A stretch of DNA of 64,000 nucleotides from NCBI GenBank assembly GCA_902801465.1, contig CADCIH010000005.1:62001-126000 (forward strand), read 5' to 3'. Both the position numbers and the translations under genes were made by a program. A model generated the notes under the pieces. The model was not told where the DNA came from. It was given only the letters and a program-made list of their open reading frames with translations, and did no database searches. Source of the stretch: an uncultured Bacteroidia bacterium (GTDB taxonomy: Bacteria > Bacteroidota > Bacteroidia > Bacteroidales > F082). Shown here one piece after another: positions 10,101 through 19,148 of this stretch (position 1 is its first letter; each line of letters begins with the position of its first letter).

Positions 10101-13100
10101 ATTGCTGATATCTTGGCTGACAACCAGACTGGAGCCAACCTGTTGCAATCCACTCGCGTGAAGATAGAAGACGCCATCATCGGTGCCATCAATACTTCCA
10201 ACAACACGCCTATCACCCAAGGTGAAAATACCTTGAACATATACAAGATGCCTGCTGTTGAAGGCATGCTTGAAAATGACATTGTCACAGTGATCGGTGT
10301 CATCGGCTGCTATAACGCTCCCCAACTGCGTGTCGCCAGTGCCGATGATGTGACCTTCGAGCATCCCATCTATCCCACCTTGGTGGTCAATCCGGATGCC
10401 GTCGCTGGTCTCAACTACACCGAAGGCCAAGGTCCGTCGGATCCCAAAATGTTCAACCTGAGCGCAAGCAACTTGGTGGGTGCCGCCTATGTATATCCTT
10501 CGGCCAACTACCAGATTTCATCGGTCGGTGGCGACCTCTTCGCTCCCGAGAACTGCATCAGCATCAGCGGCGCGGCCAACTTCAACAACCTCCACATCTA
10601 TGTTCGTTTGAAGGCTGGTTTGGAACTGGGCGACTATGACGAGGTCATCAGCGTCTGGTCAGAGGGTGCCGACTCGGTGTACGTCCCTGTCAGCGGCAGC
10701 GTCATGGAGCCTCAGGTGGCCAGCGACTATGTCCGTCTCACCGAACTCTCGCAGCTGAACAACGGCGCCAAGGTCATTTTCGCCGCCCGTTTCGATGAGA
10801 ACGCCAACGACTACTATGCCATGACCGCTCAGGCCTCAGGCAAGCCCACTGGCGTGCTCTTCACCAGCATCACCGAGACTGCCGAGACCCTTCCGAGTTC
10901 CATCGCCGACGCCGATAGCCTCTATTACTGGACGGTGGCCACCGATGGCACCAACTACACCTTCACCACCGCCGGCGGCGACGTGCTTGGCTATACCAGC
11001 AGCACCAACTTCGCCACAGGTGGCGACAACACCGCTTGGACCATCACTACCGGTACTTCCGAGGCTGGTGCCATGGTTCCCGAATACACTGGTTTCGTCA
11101 TCACCAACGGCAATGTCACCAACAGAGCCTTTGCCTTGAACAGCAACCACAACTTTGGTCCTTACCACACCCAGAACCTCAATGGCAACGGATACAACTT
11201 CTTCCTCGACATGTTCGTCATCGGCGGCACCGGCACCATGGTCTGCGCAACGCCTACCTTCACTCCTGCCGCTGGTACTTATTATGAGGAACAAGAGATT
11301 ACCATCAGCTGCGCCACGGCTGACGCCACCATCTATTACACTTTGGATGGCAGCGATCCTACCGCCAACAGCACGGTTTATACGGAACCCATTGTCCTCA
11401 ATGAGAACACCACTGTCAAGGCCATCGCCATGAAGGAAGGCTATGAGGACAGTGAGATTGCTGAAGCCGAGTATGTGTTTGTGCTCGATGCTGTCGTCAT
11501 CTTCAACCAGGATTGGGAAGGCGAGATGAACGGCTGGACCTTCGTCAGCGTGGAAGGCAACAAGCCTTGGACCGTCGCCCAATATCAGGGCAACCACTAT
11601 GCCAACGCCAACGGCTACAACGGCGGCGTCAACGAGCAGTGGTGCATCTCCCCTGCTTTCAGCCTTGAACAATATAGCGATGTGACCCTCTCTTTCCTTA
11701 ATGCCAAGAACTACACCGGTCCGGATATGCAGCTGTTCTTCTCGAACGACTACGACGGTTCCGACCCGACTGCTGCCAGCTGGACTGAGCTGACCTTCGA
11801 GAAGTCGACCGGCTCTTACACTTGGACCGAGTCAGGCATCATCGAATTCATTGGCTTTGCTGGCGACGAATGCTATATCGGCTTCAAATACACTTCCACT
11901 GAGACCGAGGCCGCTGCTTGGGAGATCGACGACATCATGCTGATGGGCTTCACCTCCGACCCGGTGCTGACTGTCACCCCGCTCAGCCTGACCTTCAGCT
12001 ATGTCGAAGGCAACGGTCCGTCTAACGAACAAGCCATCTCGATTTCAGGTTTCAACTTGACCGAGAATGTCGATATCATTATTGAAGGTGTTGATTTCCA
12101 AATGTCAGATGAGTCTGGCGAAGACTTCGTTCCGATGGCTGTGTACAATATTGAGCCTTATGAAGGCGCTGTTGATGAGGTTATCTATGTGAGAATGGCT
12201 GAAGGTCTGGCCGTCGGCACTTACACCACTACTATTAATGTGGCTTCTGAACTCGACGACATCACCGTGACACTGAACGGCACCGTCACCGAGCCCATCC
12301 AGGGTGGTGATTGGAACCGTATCGGTTCGCTGGCCGACCTCCACAACGGCGACCAGGTGGTCATCGCCTCGCGTTACGACGCCACCGTGGGCGACGGCTA
12401 TTATGCCATGACCGCTGGAGTCTCAGGCAAACCCGACGGCGTGCTCTTCACCTCGGTGAACAGCAACGGCGTGGAGACCCTACCCGATGAAATCGTGGCC
12501 GACATCGAGACCTTCGTCTGGAATGTCACCGTGAACGACACCATCATCACCTTGACCAACGCTGATGGAGCTATGCTCGGTTACAGCAGCAGCACCAACT
12601 TCGCCGGTGACGTCAACACCGACTGGGGCATCACCTTCGGCACCGCCGGTGAGAACGCCATGGTGCCCAACTACAGCGGCTTCGTCATCACCAATGTGAA
12701 CACACCGAACCGTGGCATCGCCAAGAACGCCAACCACAAGTTCGGTGCCTACTCCACCAGCAACATCAACAATGCTGACTACAACTTCTATCTCGACCTC
12801 TTCGTGCTTGGCGGCACTGCCACTCAGACCGTTGCCACTCCTGTGTTCAGCGTGGCTTCGGGTACTTATTACGAAGACTTTGAGGTGGAGATCACCTGTG
12901 CCACCGAAGGCGCTGTCATCTACTACACCAACGACGGTACAGAACCTACCGCTGAGTCGATGGTGTACAGCGCTCCCATCCATGTGGATGCCGACGTGAC
13001 CCTGAAGGCCATCGCCATGATGGAAGGCTACGAGAACAGCGGCGTCGCCACTGCCAACTACGTCATCATCATCGGTCAGACAGTCATCCTCAACCAGGAT

Positions 13101-13796
13101 TGGGAAGGCGAGATGAACGGCTGGACCTTTGTTACCGTTGAAGGCAACAAGCCTTGGACTGTGTCCACCTACGGCGGAAACCACTACGCTTACGCCAATG
13201 GTTACAATGATGATGTCGACAACGAACAGTGGTGCATCTCACCTGCGTTCGACCTCACCTTCTTCCAAGACGTTGTCCTGACCTTCCGCAATGCTAAGAA
13301 CTACACCGGTCCAGATCTCGAACTCTTCTTTGCTGACGACTACGATGGTCAGGATCCTACCGCAGCCTCATGGCAACCGCTTAGCTTTAATATGTCGGCA
13401 GGCGGTTACGAATGGACTGAGTCTGGCGAGATTTCCCTTGACGGCTTCCACGGTGAGAGCTGCAATATCGCCTTCCGTTACATCAGCAACGTTGACGAAG
13501 GCGCTGCCGCTTGGGAGGTCGACGACATCTTGATCCTTGGCACCGACTATGACGCTGTTGAGGAGACTGAGTTGACGAACGTGAACCTCTGGAACCACAA
13601 TGACGAGATTGTTGTGGAGAACAACACCAACGGCAACTTGCAGATGGTGGTGTTCAACCTCCTGGGCCAGCCGGTCTATACACAGACCATCGGCGTAGGT
13701 AGTGTCAGATTCTCGCACAACCTCGCCAAGGGCGTCTATGTGGTCACCCTGCAAAACAGCAATGATCGCATGGCAGTCAAGATGATTGTGAGATAA
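7191..13796 (+). CDS. Giant modular T9SS surface protein (2,201 residues)
   Basis: After a signal peptide the modules read in order: a unique N-terminal domain (about 28-185); a chitobiase C-terminal-like beta module (188-270, GATIYYTTDGTDPT); an OB-fold-like domain (274-457, VTFIDGRN); an InlB-like B repeat (465-540); a unique stretch; a second InlB-like repeat; a second chitobiase-like module; a second OB-like domain (870-1055). Then comes a four-module block twice: Ig-like, a GYTSSTNFA or GYSSSTNFA domain, chitobiase-like, choice-of-anchor J (QDWEGEMNGWTF). A type IX sorting domain ends the protein, with LLGQPVYTQ and the final MIVR. No catalytic domain is apparent, so an adhesive or matrix role is inferred. 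The module count probably grew by internal duplication. Confidence 0.85.
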   Translation: MKRKFTLFLTMLLLSTFLIQPVGSMGQTRDEVVAYTLDGTVTGGSNGYATESEITQNGMTWMVTGNTTINPWRIGGKNLSGEDRPVYSTGTLSDNITKIVVTHGTASSITVNSMTLIVSANADFSNATSTLTGDFVASSTTTFNRPANADWTNKYYKIVYNVSVTGGTNRYLQFISAEFYKESGGGTMQTVATPTFSPAAGTYNTAQNVTISTTTDGATIYYTTDGTDPTLNSTVYSSAIAVSETKTLKAMAVKAGMNNSAVATALYTIQAAPTLMDIADARALANNEYALVQGIVTFIDGRNVYVQDATAGIDLYLNSNTVPQGLALGDKVQAYGKKTVFNGLIELTSINGGDASQFSVISTGNTLPLAVKTIAEINADAVGNNMLQSTRVQIVEATVGTINTNNNTPITQGENSINIYKMPVVDGLVEGNVITVTGIIGCYNAPQLRVANANDITVQTATTTYTVNIADGITNGTVTAEPTTAAEGTPITVTATPDNNFELTALTYSYTGTAPIDILEAKQFTMPAADVTINATFSPVSTPAVETAYTLITNANALISGEKYIIVGIKGEGYKALGKQATNNRVAVDVTPVNNVVTVTPASQSGEDAVYELTLGQTDGKWTLYDAATGGYLYAASSTSNYLKVQATNDANGQWTIEIASTGVATIKAQGTNTRNWLRLNSNGSPFSCYGSGQLDVYLYKAGDVPTPPTPTYYAVNVAQVTNGTVDVSATQAQEGDTIYVTATPETNYELTTLTYSYTGATPIDIKEAKQFVMPADDVTVNATFTQMQTVATPVLSLAAGTFIQAQEVSITCATEGATIYYTLDGTDPTANSSVYSQALNISETTTVKAMAVKEGLVNSAIVSATYTFPTLMTIADVKALNTNEYALVQGVVTFIDGRNIYVQDATAGIDLYLNSNTVPSTLALGDLVLAYGKKAVYNGLIELSGINGGNANQFVVVSNGNELPMAVATIADILADNQTGANLLQSTRVKIEDAIIGAINTSNNTPITQGENTLNIYKMPAVEGMLENDIVTVIGVIGCYNAPQLRVASADDVTFEHPIYPTLVVNPDAVAGLNYTEGQGPSDPKMFNLSASNLVGAAYVYPSANYQISSVGGDLFAPENCISISGAANFNNLHIYVRLKAGLELGDYDEVISVWSEGADSVYVPVSGSVMEPQVASDYVRLTELSQLNNGAKVIFAARFDENANDYYAMTAQASGKPTGVLFTSITETAETLPSSIADADSLYYWTVATDGTNYTFTTAGGDVLGYTSSTNFATGGDNTAWTITTGTSEAGAMVPEYTGFVITNGNVTNRAFALNSNHNFGPYHTQNLNGNGYNFFLDMFVIGGTGTMVCATPTFTPAAGTYYEEQEITISCATADATIYYTLDGSDPTANSTVYTEPIVLNENTTVKAIAMKEGYEDSEIAEAEYVFVLDAVVIFNQDWEGEMNGWTFVSVEGNKPWTVAQYQGNHYANANGYNGGVNEQWCISPAFSLEQYSDVTLSFLNAKNYTGPDMQLFFSNDYDGSDPTAASWTELTFEKSTGSYTWTESGIIEFIGFAGDECYIGFKYTSTETEAAAWEIDDIMLMGFTSDPVLTVTPLSLTFSYVEGNGPSNEQAISISGFNLTENVDIIIEGVDFQMSDESGEDFVPMAVYNIEPYEGAVDEVIYVRMAEGLAVGTYTTTINVASELDDITVTLNGTVTEPIQGGDWNRIGSLADLHNGDQVVIASRYDATVGDGYYAMTAGVSGKPDGVLFTSVNSNGVETLPDEIVADIETFVWNVTVNDTIITLTNADGAMLGYSSSTNFAGDVNTDWGITFGTAGENAMVPNYSGFVITNVNTPNRGIAKNANHKFGAYSTSNINNADYNFYLDLFVLGGTATQTVATPVFSVASGTYYEDFEVEITCATEGAVIYYTNDGTEPTAESMVYSAPIHVDADVTLKAIAMMEGYENSGVATANYVIIIGQTVILNQDWEGEMNGWTFVTVEGNKPWTVSTYGGNHYAYANGYNDDVDNEQWCISPAFDLTFFQDVVLTFRNAKNYTGPDLELFFADDYDGQDPTAASWQPLSFNMSAGGYEWTESGEISLDGFHGESCNIAFRYISNVDEGAAAWEVDDILILGTDYDAVEETELTNVNLWNHNDEIVVENNTNGNLQMVVFNLLGQPVYTQTIGVGSVRFSHNLAKGVYVVTLQNSNDRMAVKMIVR
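8012..10351 (+). repeat. Internal duplication of the OB-like module, offset 1,791 bp
   Basis: The stretch around 8012-8560 recurs around 9803-10351. An exact anchor is the CTTCATCGAC at 8081 and again at 9872, an offset of 1,791 bases or 597 codons, so the frame is kept. By eye the DNA copies stay close to 85-90% alike in the best 80 bases. Confidence 0.8.
10374..13545 (+). repeat. Four-module tandem duplication, offset 1,587 bp
   Basis: The block Ig-like, GYxSSTNFA domain, chitobiase-like module, choice-of-anchor J domain occupies about 10374-11950 and again about 11961-13545. The anchor CAACCAGGATTGGGAAGG occurs at 11504 and 13091, an offset of 1,587 bases or 529 codons. Copies are diverged, so this is not a very recent event. 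Confidence 0.8.
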
Positions 13797-13823
13797 TCTT
13801 GACCCTTGAGGTAACTTTGCGTA

Positions 13824-13893
13824 GCGAGGCACCCCAAAAGGCACCTTAGAAACGAACCGAAGGGAGTTTCTTAGTGCCGTTGGGGTGCCTCGC
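13824..13893. terminator. 70-base inverted repeat between convergent genes
   Basis: GCGAGGCACCCCAA at 13824-13837 is the exact complement of the 14 bases at 13880-13893. Inside it GGCAC pairs with GTGCC and AGAAAC with GTTTCT, leaving a loop of about 12 bases. It lies between the convergent giant cargo gene and the fucosidase gene, so a bidirectional terminator is likely, although it lacks clear T-runs and is longer than usual. Confidence 0.6.
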
Positions 13894-13920
13894 ACGTTAA
13901 GGGGTTTCCTTCGTTGCTTA

Positions 13921-15267
13921 TTAATAGGCAGAAACTCTATAGAAAGTCACCGGGGCTTTGGTCTTGATGATGCGAATCCTGAGCTTTTCCATCGTGGCAG
14001 GCTTGAAGCGGATGATGCGCTTGAATCCGATGGTGGTCATCTCGTCATCAGTCTCAACAGGAAGCCATTTTCCGTTTCGGTAATAGCTGACGGAGAAACG
14101 TTCCACGTGTTGGCCGAATAACACGTCTTCCTCGAGCACCACATGGCTTACCTCAGTGGGATTATGGAAAGTGTAAACCCATTCGGGGTGGACTCCTTCG
14201 TCGTGGACGGTCGGCTGAAGTCCTTCCAATAAGTTGTTGGTGAAGGTTTGCTGAAGGGTTTGGTACCACTCCACCGCTCTTAAGGAGTCTTCGGGACTGA
14301 TCTTGCCGTTGAGAGCTACGGGAAAATTCAGCAGAAGACTGGCGTTGCGGCCCACGCTGTGATAGTAGATGTCGAGCAGCTGTTCCAATGATTTGGGTTG
14401 CTCGTTTTCGTGATAGAACCAGCCTGGACGGATGGAGACATCCACTTCGGCAGGAAGCCAGTGCTCGCCATCGGGGATGCCGGTCGCCAGTAATTTGGTG
14501 TTGTTGAGGTCGCCGAAATCGAGCGTATAGTTGCACCATTGGGTGGCCTTTGCAATGCCTTCTTCGTTGCCGATCCAACGTAAGGTAGGTACGGTTCCTC
14601 CAAAGATCATCGTGTTCGGGTATTTCGACCAGATGATGTCGCGGGCTGTTTCATATTGATAATATTCCTCCGCTTTTATGGAGCGTGTTTCATTAGCTCC
14701 TCCGTACCAACCGTTACCACCGTTAGCCCCGTCGAACCAGAACTCGAAGAAGGGTCCGTAATGGTCCACCAACTCTTGGATTTGCCGGTGATACAACTCC
14801 ACATATTCTTCGGTGCCGTATGAAGCCTGATGTCGATCCCAAGGCGACAGATACACTCCGAATAGCAGGCCGTGTTTACGGCATGCTTCACAGAGTTCCC
14901 CTACCACATCGCCTTGGCCGTTTTTGTACGGTGAGTTTTTAATCGAGTAGTCGGTGGTCTCCGTCGGCCAGAGGCAGAAGCCGTCGTGGTGTTTGGCGGT
15001 GAGGATCACCCCTTTCATGCCGCAGGCCTTGAGGGTCAGCACCCATTGTTCGCAGTCCAAATCCGACGGATTGAATGTTTCGGCAGGCGTGTCGCCATAG
15101 CCCCATTCCATATCATTGAAGGTGTTCAGCCCGAAATGGATAAAGGCGTAGGTTTCCAAACGTTGCCATTCCAGCTGTTGCTGTGTGGGTACGGGGCCGA
15201 TAGGCTCAGGATGACGGGTGCATGCCACCGTTGTCAGGAGAATCAAGAAAAATGCAAATCGTTTCAT
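13921..15267 (-). CDS. Alpha-L-fucosidase, GH29 family, lipoprotein
   Basis: The enzyme removes terminal alpha-L-fucose from glycans. The start at 15267 gives a lipoprotein signal ending in TTVAC, so the enzyme should be anchored in the periplasm or on the outer membrane. GH29 marks include FIHFGLNTF, AKHHDGFCLW, YLSPWDRH, and FWFDGANG near residue 177, which holds the catalytic nucleophile Asp. A beta-sandwich-like C-terminal part follows (about residues 345-448). The 448-residue length fits the family. It faces away from galK across a shared intergenic region, which suggests linked use of fucose- and galactose-containing glycans. Confidence 0.92.
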   Translation of the reverse strand: MKRFAFFLILLTTVACTRHPEPIGPVPTQQQLEWQRLETYAFIHFGLNTFNDMEWGYGDTPAETFNPSDLDCEQWVLTLKACGMKGVILTAKHHDGFCLWPTETTDYSIKNSPYKNGQGDVVGELCEACRKHGLLFGVYLSPWDRHQASYGTEEYVELYHRQIQELVDHYGPFFEFWFDGANGGNGWYGGANETRSIKAEEYYQYETARDIIWSKYPNTMIFGGTVPTLRWIGNEEGIAKATQWCNYTLDFGDLNNTKLLATGIPDGEHWLPAEVDVSIRPGWFYHENEQPKSLEQLLDIYYHSVGRNASLLLNFPVALNGKISPEDSLRAVEWYQTLQQTFTNNLLEGLQPTVHDEGVHPEWVYTFHNPTEVSHVVLEEDVLFGQHVERFSVSYYRNGKWLPVETDDEMTTIGFKRIIRFKPATMEKLRIRIIKTKAPVTFYRVSAY

Positions 15268-15286
15268 TTTTTTCAAATTTTCAATG

Positions 15287-15294
15287 CAAATATA
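15287..15294 (-). promoter_or_regulatory. Bacteroidota -7 element for the fucosidase gene
   Basis: The reverse strand reads TATATTTG, matching TAnnTTTG, about 20 bases before the fucosidase start. Confidence 0.5.
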
Positions 15295-15343
15295 ATTGAT
15301 TTTTTTTGTAAATTGCGCCCTTAAACCAATACGATGGATAACT

Positions 15344-16489
15344 ATGAGCATCAATGAATTAAAAAATGTCTTTGCCGAGCGTTTCGGCAGCGAGGGCGTG
15401 GTTTACACCTCGCCGGGACGTATCAACCTGATTGGCGAACATACTGATTATAACGGAGGCTTTGTGTTTCCGGGTGCTATCGACAAGGGCATCTACGCTG
15501 CCATCCGAATCAATGATTTAAATAAGGTGCGCGCATACTCCATCGATTATGAAGGGTACTGCGAGTTCGGTCTGAACGAAGAGGACAAACCTGCAGAGGC
15601 TTGGGCCCGCTATATCTTCGGCGTATGCCGTGAGATTCAGAAACGCGGCTATTCGATGAAAGGTTTCGACACCGTGTTTTACGGCAATGTGCCGCTGGGT
15701 GCGGGCATGTCGTCATCAGCAGCACTGGAGAGCACCTTCGCTTTTGCGCTCAATGACTTGCTGAATCTCAATATCGACAAGTTCGAGTTGGCCCGCATCG
15801 GCCAGGCCACGGAACATAATTATGTCGGCGTGAAGTGCGGTATCATGGACCAATTTGCCTCGCTCTTCGGCAAGGCCGGTCACCTGATGCGCCTCAATTG
15901 CGCCACGATGGAATTTGAATACTTCCCCTTCAATCCCAAAGGTTACAAGGTCGTATTGCTCGATACCGTCGTGAAACACGAGTTAGCTTCTTCGGCTTAC
16001 AACCGTCGCCGTGAGTCATGCGAGAACGCCTGTGCCCATATCGCTGCCAAGCATCCCGAGGTGAAATACTTGAGTGATGCGACCATGGCCATGCTTAACG
16101 AGATCGATGTGGAGATTCCCGCCGAGGACTACATGCGCGCGGAATATGTCATCGGTGAAAAGCAGCGTGTCCTTGATGTGTGCGACGCCTTGGAAAAAGG
16201 TGACTATGAGACCGTTGGCGACCGCATGTATGGCACCCACTACGGCATGAGCAAGCTCTACGAGGTGAGCTGCGAAGAGTTGGATTACCTCAACGACATC
16301 GCCAAGGAATGCGGCGTGACCGGTTCCCGCGTGATGGGTGGCGGCTTCGGTGGATGCACGATCAACCTTGTCAAAGAAGATTTATATGATGCATTCATCA
16401 CAACCGCAAAAGAAAAATTCGCCGCTAAGTTCGGTCATGAACCGAAGGTTTATGATGTCGTGATTTCGGATGGTGCCCGCAGACTGTAA
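15344..16489 (+). CDS. galK: Galactokinase
   Basis: The enzyme phosphorylates galactose to galactose-1-phosphate with ATP in the cytoplasm, the first committed Leloir step. GHMP-kinase motifs are clear: GRINLIGEHTDYNGG near residue 26, PLGAGMSSSAALE near 120, and GGGFGGCTIN near 337. The start at MSINELKNVF gives 381 residues, a normal GalK length; the longer upstream frame has no support. It leads a rightward set with a T9SS protein, a nucleotidyltransferase, galM and a sugar permease. No galT is found next to it. Confidence 0.95.
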   Translation: MSINELKNVFAERFGSEGVVYTSPGRINLIGEHTDYNGGFVFPGAIDKGIYAAIRINDLNKVRAYSIDYEGYCEFGLNEEDKPAEAWARYIFGVCREIQKRGYSMKGFDTVFYGNVPLGAGMSSSAALESTFAFALNDLLNLNIDKFELARIGQATEHNYVGVKCGIMDQFASLFGKAGHLMRLNCATMEFEYFPFNPKGYKVVLLDTVVKHELASSAYNRRRESCENACAHIAAKHPEVKYLSDATMAMLNEIDVEIPAEDYMRAEYVIGEKQRVLDVCDALEKGDYETVGDRMYGTHYGMSKLYEVSCEELDYLNDIAKECGVTGSRVMGGGFGGCTINLVKEDLYDAFITTAKEKFAAKFGHEPKVYDVVISDGARRL

Positions 16490-16494
16490 TAATC

Positions 16495-19143
16495 ATGAGA
16501 CGATACATCGTCATAGTGCTTGTGCTTTTCTCCTCTCTGGGTCTTCTGGCTCAGGATCCGCCGCAGGAGCTTTGCGTCGGCTGCATGGGCTTTGCCTGCT
16601 GGCAACCTCCCGAGAATCCCGATGGGTTGTTGGGGTATCGCCTTTGGCTTGAAGGTAATGTGATAGGCGATGTTGATACCATTGAATATCAGATTGATAC
16701 AGACACTTTGCAGAACTTCATGGAATACACTTTCTCTGTAGCTGCCATTTATCCTGAAGGTCTGTCCGAAGTTGTGTCGTTCCTTTTCCAGTATCGTCCT
16801 TCCTATTATTATGACCCTCCCAGGAATTTCAAGGGAAGGTTTATCGATGAAAACAAGGTGAAGCTGACCTGGACTGCCTATTACAGGGATAATAAAGAGC
16901 AAAGTCAAGAGCAAAGTCATTCGTCATGGGTCGGTTATGTCACTCATCCTGGCGCAGGGTATAACAACGGTTGGGACATCAGTGCGTTGCATGATGGATT
17001 GACCGCTTACGGGTTCAATGTGAATCACGACGAAGGGCTTTGGATCATGGATCAGTTTCATGTACCCGATGGATGGACGGCTGGTGGCATTTACGGTTTC
17101 GGGTTTTTCCTCTTTCAAGACGCCACGCCCATATCAACAATTAATGGTGCCTATATGGCTGTTTACGATGGTGACCCTCTGAACGGTGGGCAGCTTATTG
17201 CAGGCAGCTTGGACACCTTGACTCCCAGTTCCTCGTATATGGCACAAGTATATCGCACCAGCGAGGATGATTTCACCGAAGTAAACCGACCTGTGACATG
17301 CATTAATGTCGGTCTTAATCCTGGAGAAATCCCAGCTGGGCCAACCTATTGGTTTATAGTTTCTTTCACGGGTTCGCTGAAAGGTGGTGTGTATGCTGTT
17401 CCATGCACTGCTTTGGGTCAAACCACCACGGGTGAGGCTCGAATCTATGACCCGGAAAATGGCTGGCAACCCCTTCTTGACCCTGGGACAGGCACACAAC
17501 AGGGTATAGCATTTTATACTGGTGGTCCCGGCAACGGAGGTGTTTACCCTGCGGAATACAGCGACCTTTACCGCGATGGCGAACTCATTGCCCATGGGAT
17601 TGGTCAAGGGTATTCGGATCATGAATACATTGATGAGAACGTGACGCCTGGCGTTCATAGTTATAGTTTAGTGAATGTCTATTACGATGGTTGGGAACAA
17701 TTATGCCTGAACAAGTCGGAATACGTAACTATCGACGTGCGACGCTGCTATCCACCGAAAAACTTTGAGGTGGAATCTGCGTCTTTGGACGACAATCTGA
17801 CGGTCAGCCACCTCACCTGGGACGAAGAAGACGACATTCCGCAGCGTGAAGACATCAAGACCTTCTATGAGATATACCGTAAACGTTTCGGCGACAATCA
17901 TTTCAATTTAATAGGTGTCCTGCATAAAGACGAGGGCCTTGACTCGTTCGAATATTATGACACCGTTCCGGAGGGTATCTATTATTACCGAATCAATGAT
18001 TACAATGTATATCCATCGGGCTCTGTCCAAAGCAGCTATGCTGGGCAATATGGCGACTGCGACATTCCTTATTGGGTGGATACGGATATTCCTGTCAGTG
18101 CCGAGTTGCAATGGAATAATGGATCCGAAGGCGCAATGGTTCATTGGGGCGAACTTGTTGAGGGCGAACTTCGTTATGACAACGGTGAGTTTATCGACGT
18201 TTATGACGATTCAAACGAAGAGCATCAATGGGGTATCTGCATCAATTACGGCGGACCACATCGTTTTTCGCTATTAAAATCCGTTTCGCTTTATACTGTG
18301 GCTGACGGAAACTATGACATTTTGGTTTACGAAGGCTATAATCAACCGGAAACGCTTCTTGCCCAAAAAACAGTACAACTTTCGGGCACTAATCAATGGC
18401 ATACGGTGAGCATTGACAGCATCTGTGTTTTTGGTTACTCCCCCTTGTGGATCACAATTCGCACACAAAACATCGACCAACCAATGGCATACGGAGGCAA
18501 TAATGGTTCATCGGATAACGGTCGTTGGATTTATAATCCCGGTAACCACAGATGGGATAAGACCTATATTGACGGTTCTTTCATGATCAGAGCCAACTAC
18601 AGCACCCGATTCAATGTCGAGGATTGGCCTCTTGTTCCGGAACCGTCGTTTGGAGTGTTGCACTACAACTTGTATCGGTCAACGGATCATCATGACAATG
18701 AGTTGGTGGCAACCATACCATTCACCCTCGACTTCAATTATTATGTGGAGTATTTCGATCCTCACGATGACCCAACGCAAGAATGTTATTATTATCAGTT
18801 GACCTTAACCTACCGTGATGGTGAGGATGGCTCGTATTGCGAGACCACGCCCATGCCCAATTCGGACAATCCTTTGGTTGATTGGGCGGAAGTCTGCACC
18901 ACTTGGGAATCGGAAGAAACAGCTGATGACCAAGCCATGTTGTATCCCAACCCCACGACAGGCCTTCAGACTATTACTATGGAGCGTTTCCACCATGCCG
19001 AAGTTTATGACCTGACAGGTCGATTGATGAAACACAGCAATAGCAACACTTTGGATTTCAGTAATTTAACGAAAGGTATATACATATTGAAAATAGTCGA
19101 TAATTCAGGAAACATCATTAATAAAAAAGTTATCAAACAATAA
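16495..19143 (+). CDS. T9SS-secreted multidomain protein with fibronectin-like segments
   Basis: The 882-residue protein has a signal peptide (MRRYIVIVLVLFSSLGLLAQ) and a C-terminal type IX sorting domain starting near AMLYPNPTTGLQ and ending NKKVIKQ. Fibronectin III-like segments are suggested near residues 35-100 and 410-510 (HLTWDEEDD, YEIYRKR). A beta-sandwich stretch near 575-690 (YNQPETLLAQ, LWITIRT) resembles part of the cargo protein at 62829. It starts 5 bases after galK, so a surface protein lies inside the galactose operon. Galactoside binding is a possible role, but nothing in the sequence proves it. Confidence 0.75.
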   Translation: MRRYIVIVLVLFSSLGLLAQDPPQELCVGCMGFACWQPPENPDGLLGYRLWLEGNVIGDVDTIEYQIDTDTLQNFMEYTFSVAAIYPEGLSEVVSFLFQYRPSYYYDPPRNFKGRFIDENKVKLTWTAYYRDNKEQSQEQSHSSWVGYVTHPGAGYNNGWDISALHDGLTAYGFNVNHDEGLWIMDQFHVPDGWTAGGIYGFGFFLFQDATPISTINGAYMAVYDGDPLNGGQLIAGSLDTLTPSSSYMAQVYRTSEDDFTEVNRPVTCINVGLNPGEIPAGPTYWFIVSFTGSLKGGVYAVPCTALGQTTTGEARIYDPENGWQPLLDPGTGTQQGIAFYTGGPGNGGVYPAEYSDLYRDGELIAHGIGQGYSDHEYIDENVTPGVHSYSLVNVYYDGWEQLCLNKSEYVTIDVRRCYPPKNFEVESASLDDNLTVSHLTWDEEDDIPQREDIKTFYEIYRKRFGDNHFNLIGVLHKDEGLDSFEYYDTVPEGIYYYRINDYNVYPSGSVQSSYAGQYGDCDIPYWVDTDIPVSAELQWNNGSEGAMVHWGELVEGELRYDNGEFIDVYDDSNEEHQWGICINYGGPHRFSLLKSVSLYTVADGNYDILVYEGYNQPETLLAQKTVQLSGTNQWHTVSIDSICVFGYSPLWITIRTQNIDQPMAYGGNNGSSDNGRWIYNPGNHRWDKTYIDGSFMIRANYSTRFNVEDWPLVPEPSFGVLHYNLYRSTDHHDNELVATIPFTLDFNYYVEYFDPHDDPTQECYYYQLTLTYRDGEDGSYCETTPMPNSDNPLVDWAEVCTTWESEETADDQAMLYPNPTTGLQTITMERFHHAEVYDLTGRLMKHSNSNTLDFSNLTKGIYILKIVDNSGNIINKKVIKQ

Positions 19144-19148
19144 ACACA

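Noticed and set aside
15296-15343. Upstream extension of galK to an alternative start
   Set aside because: The extra residues are unlike GalK N-termini, and the start at 15344 matches the family length.
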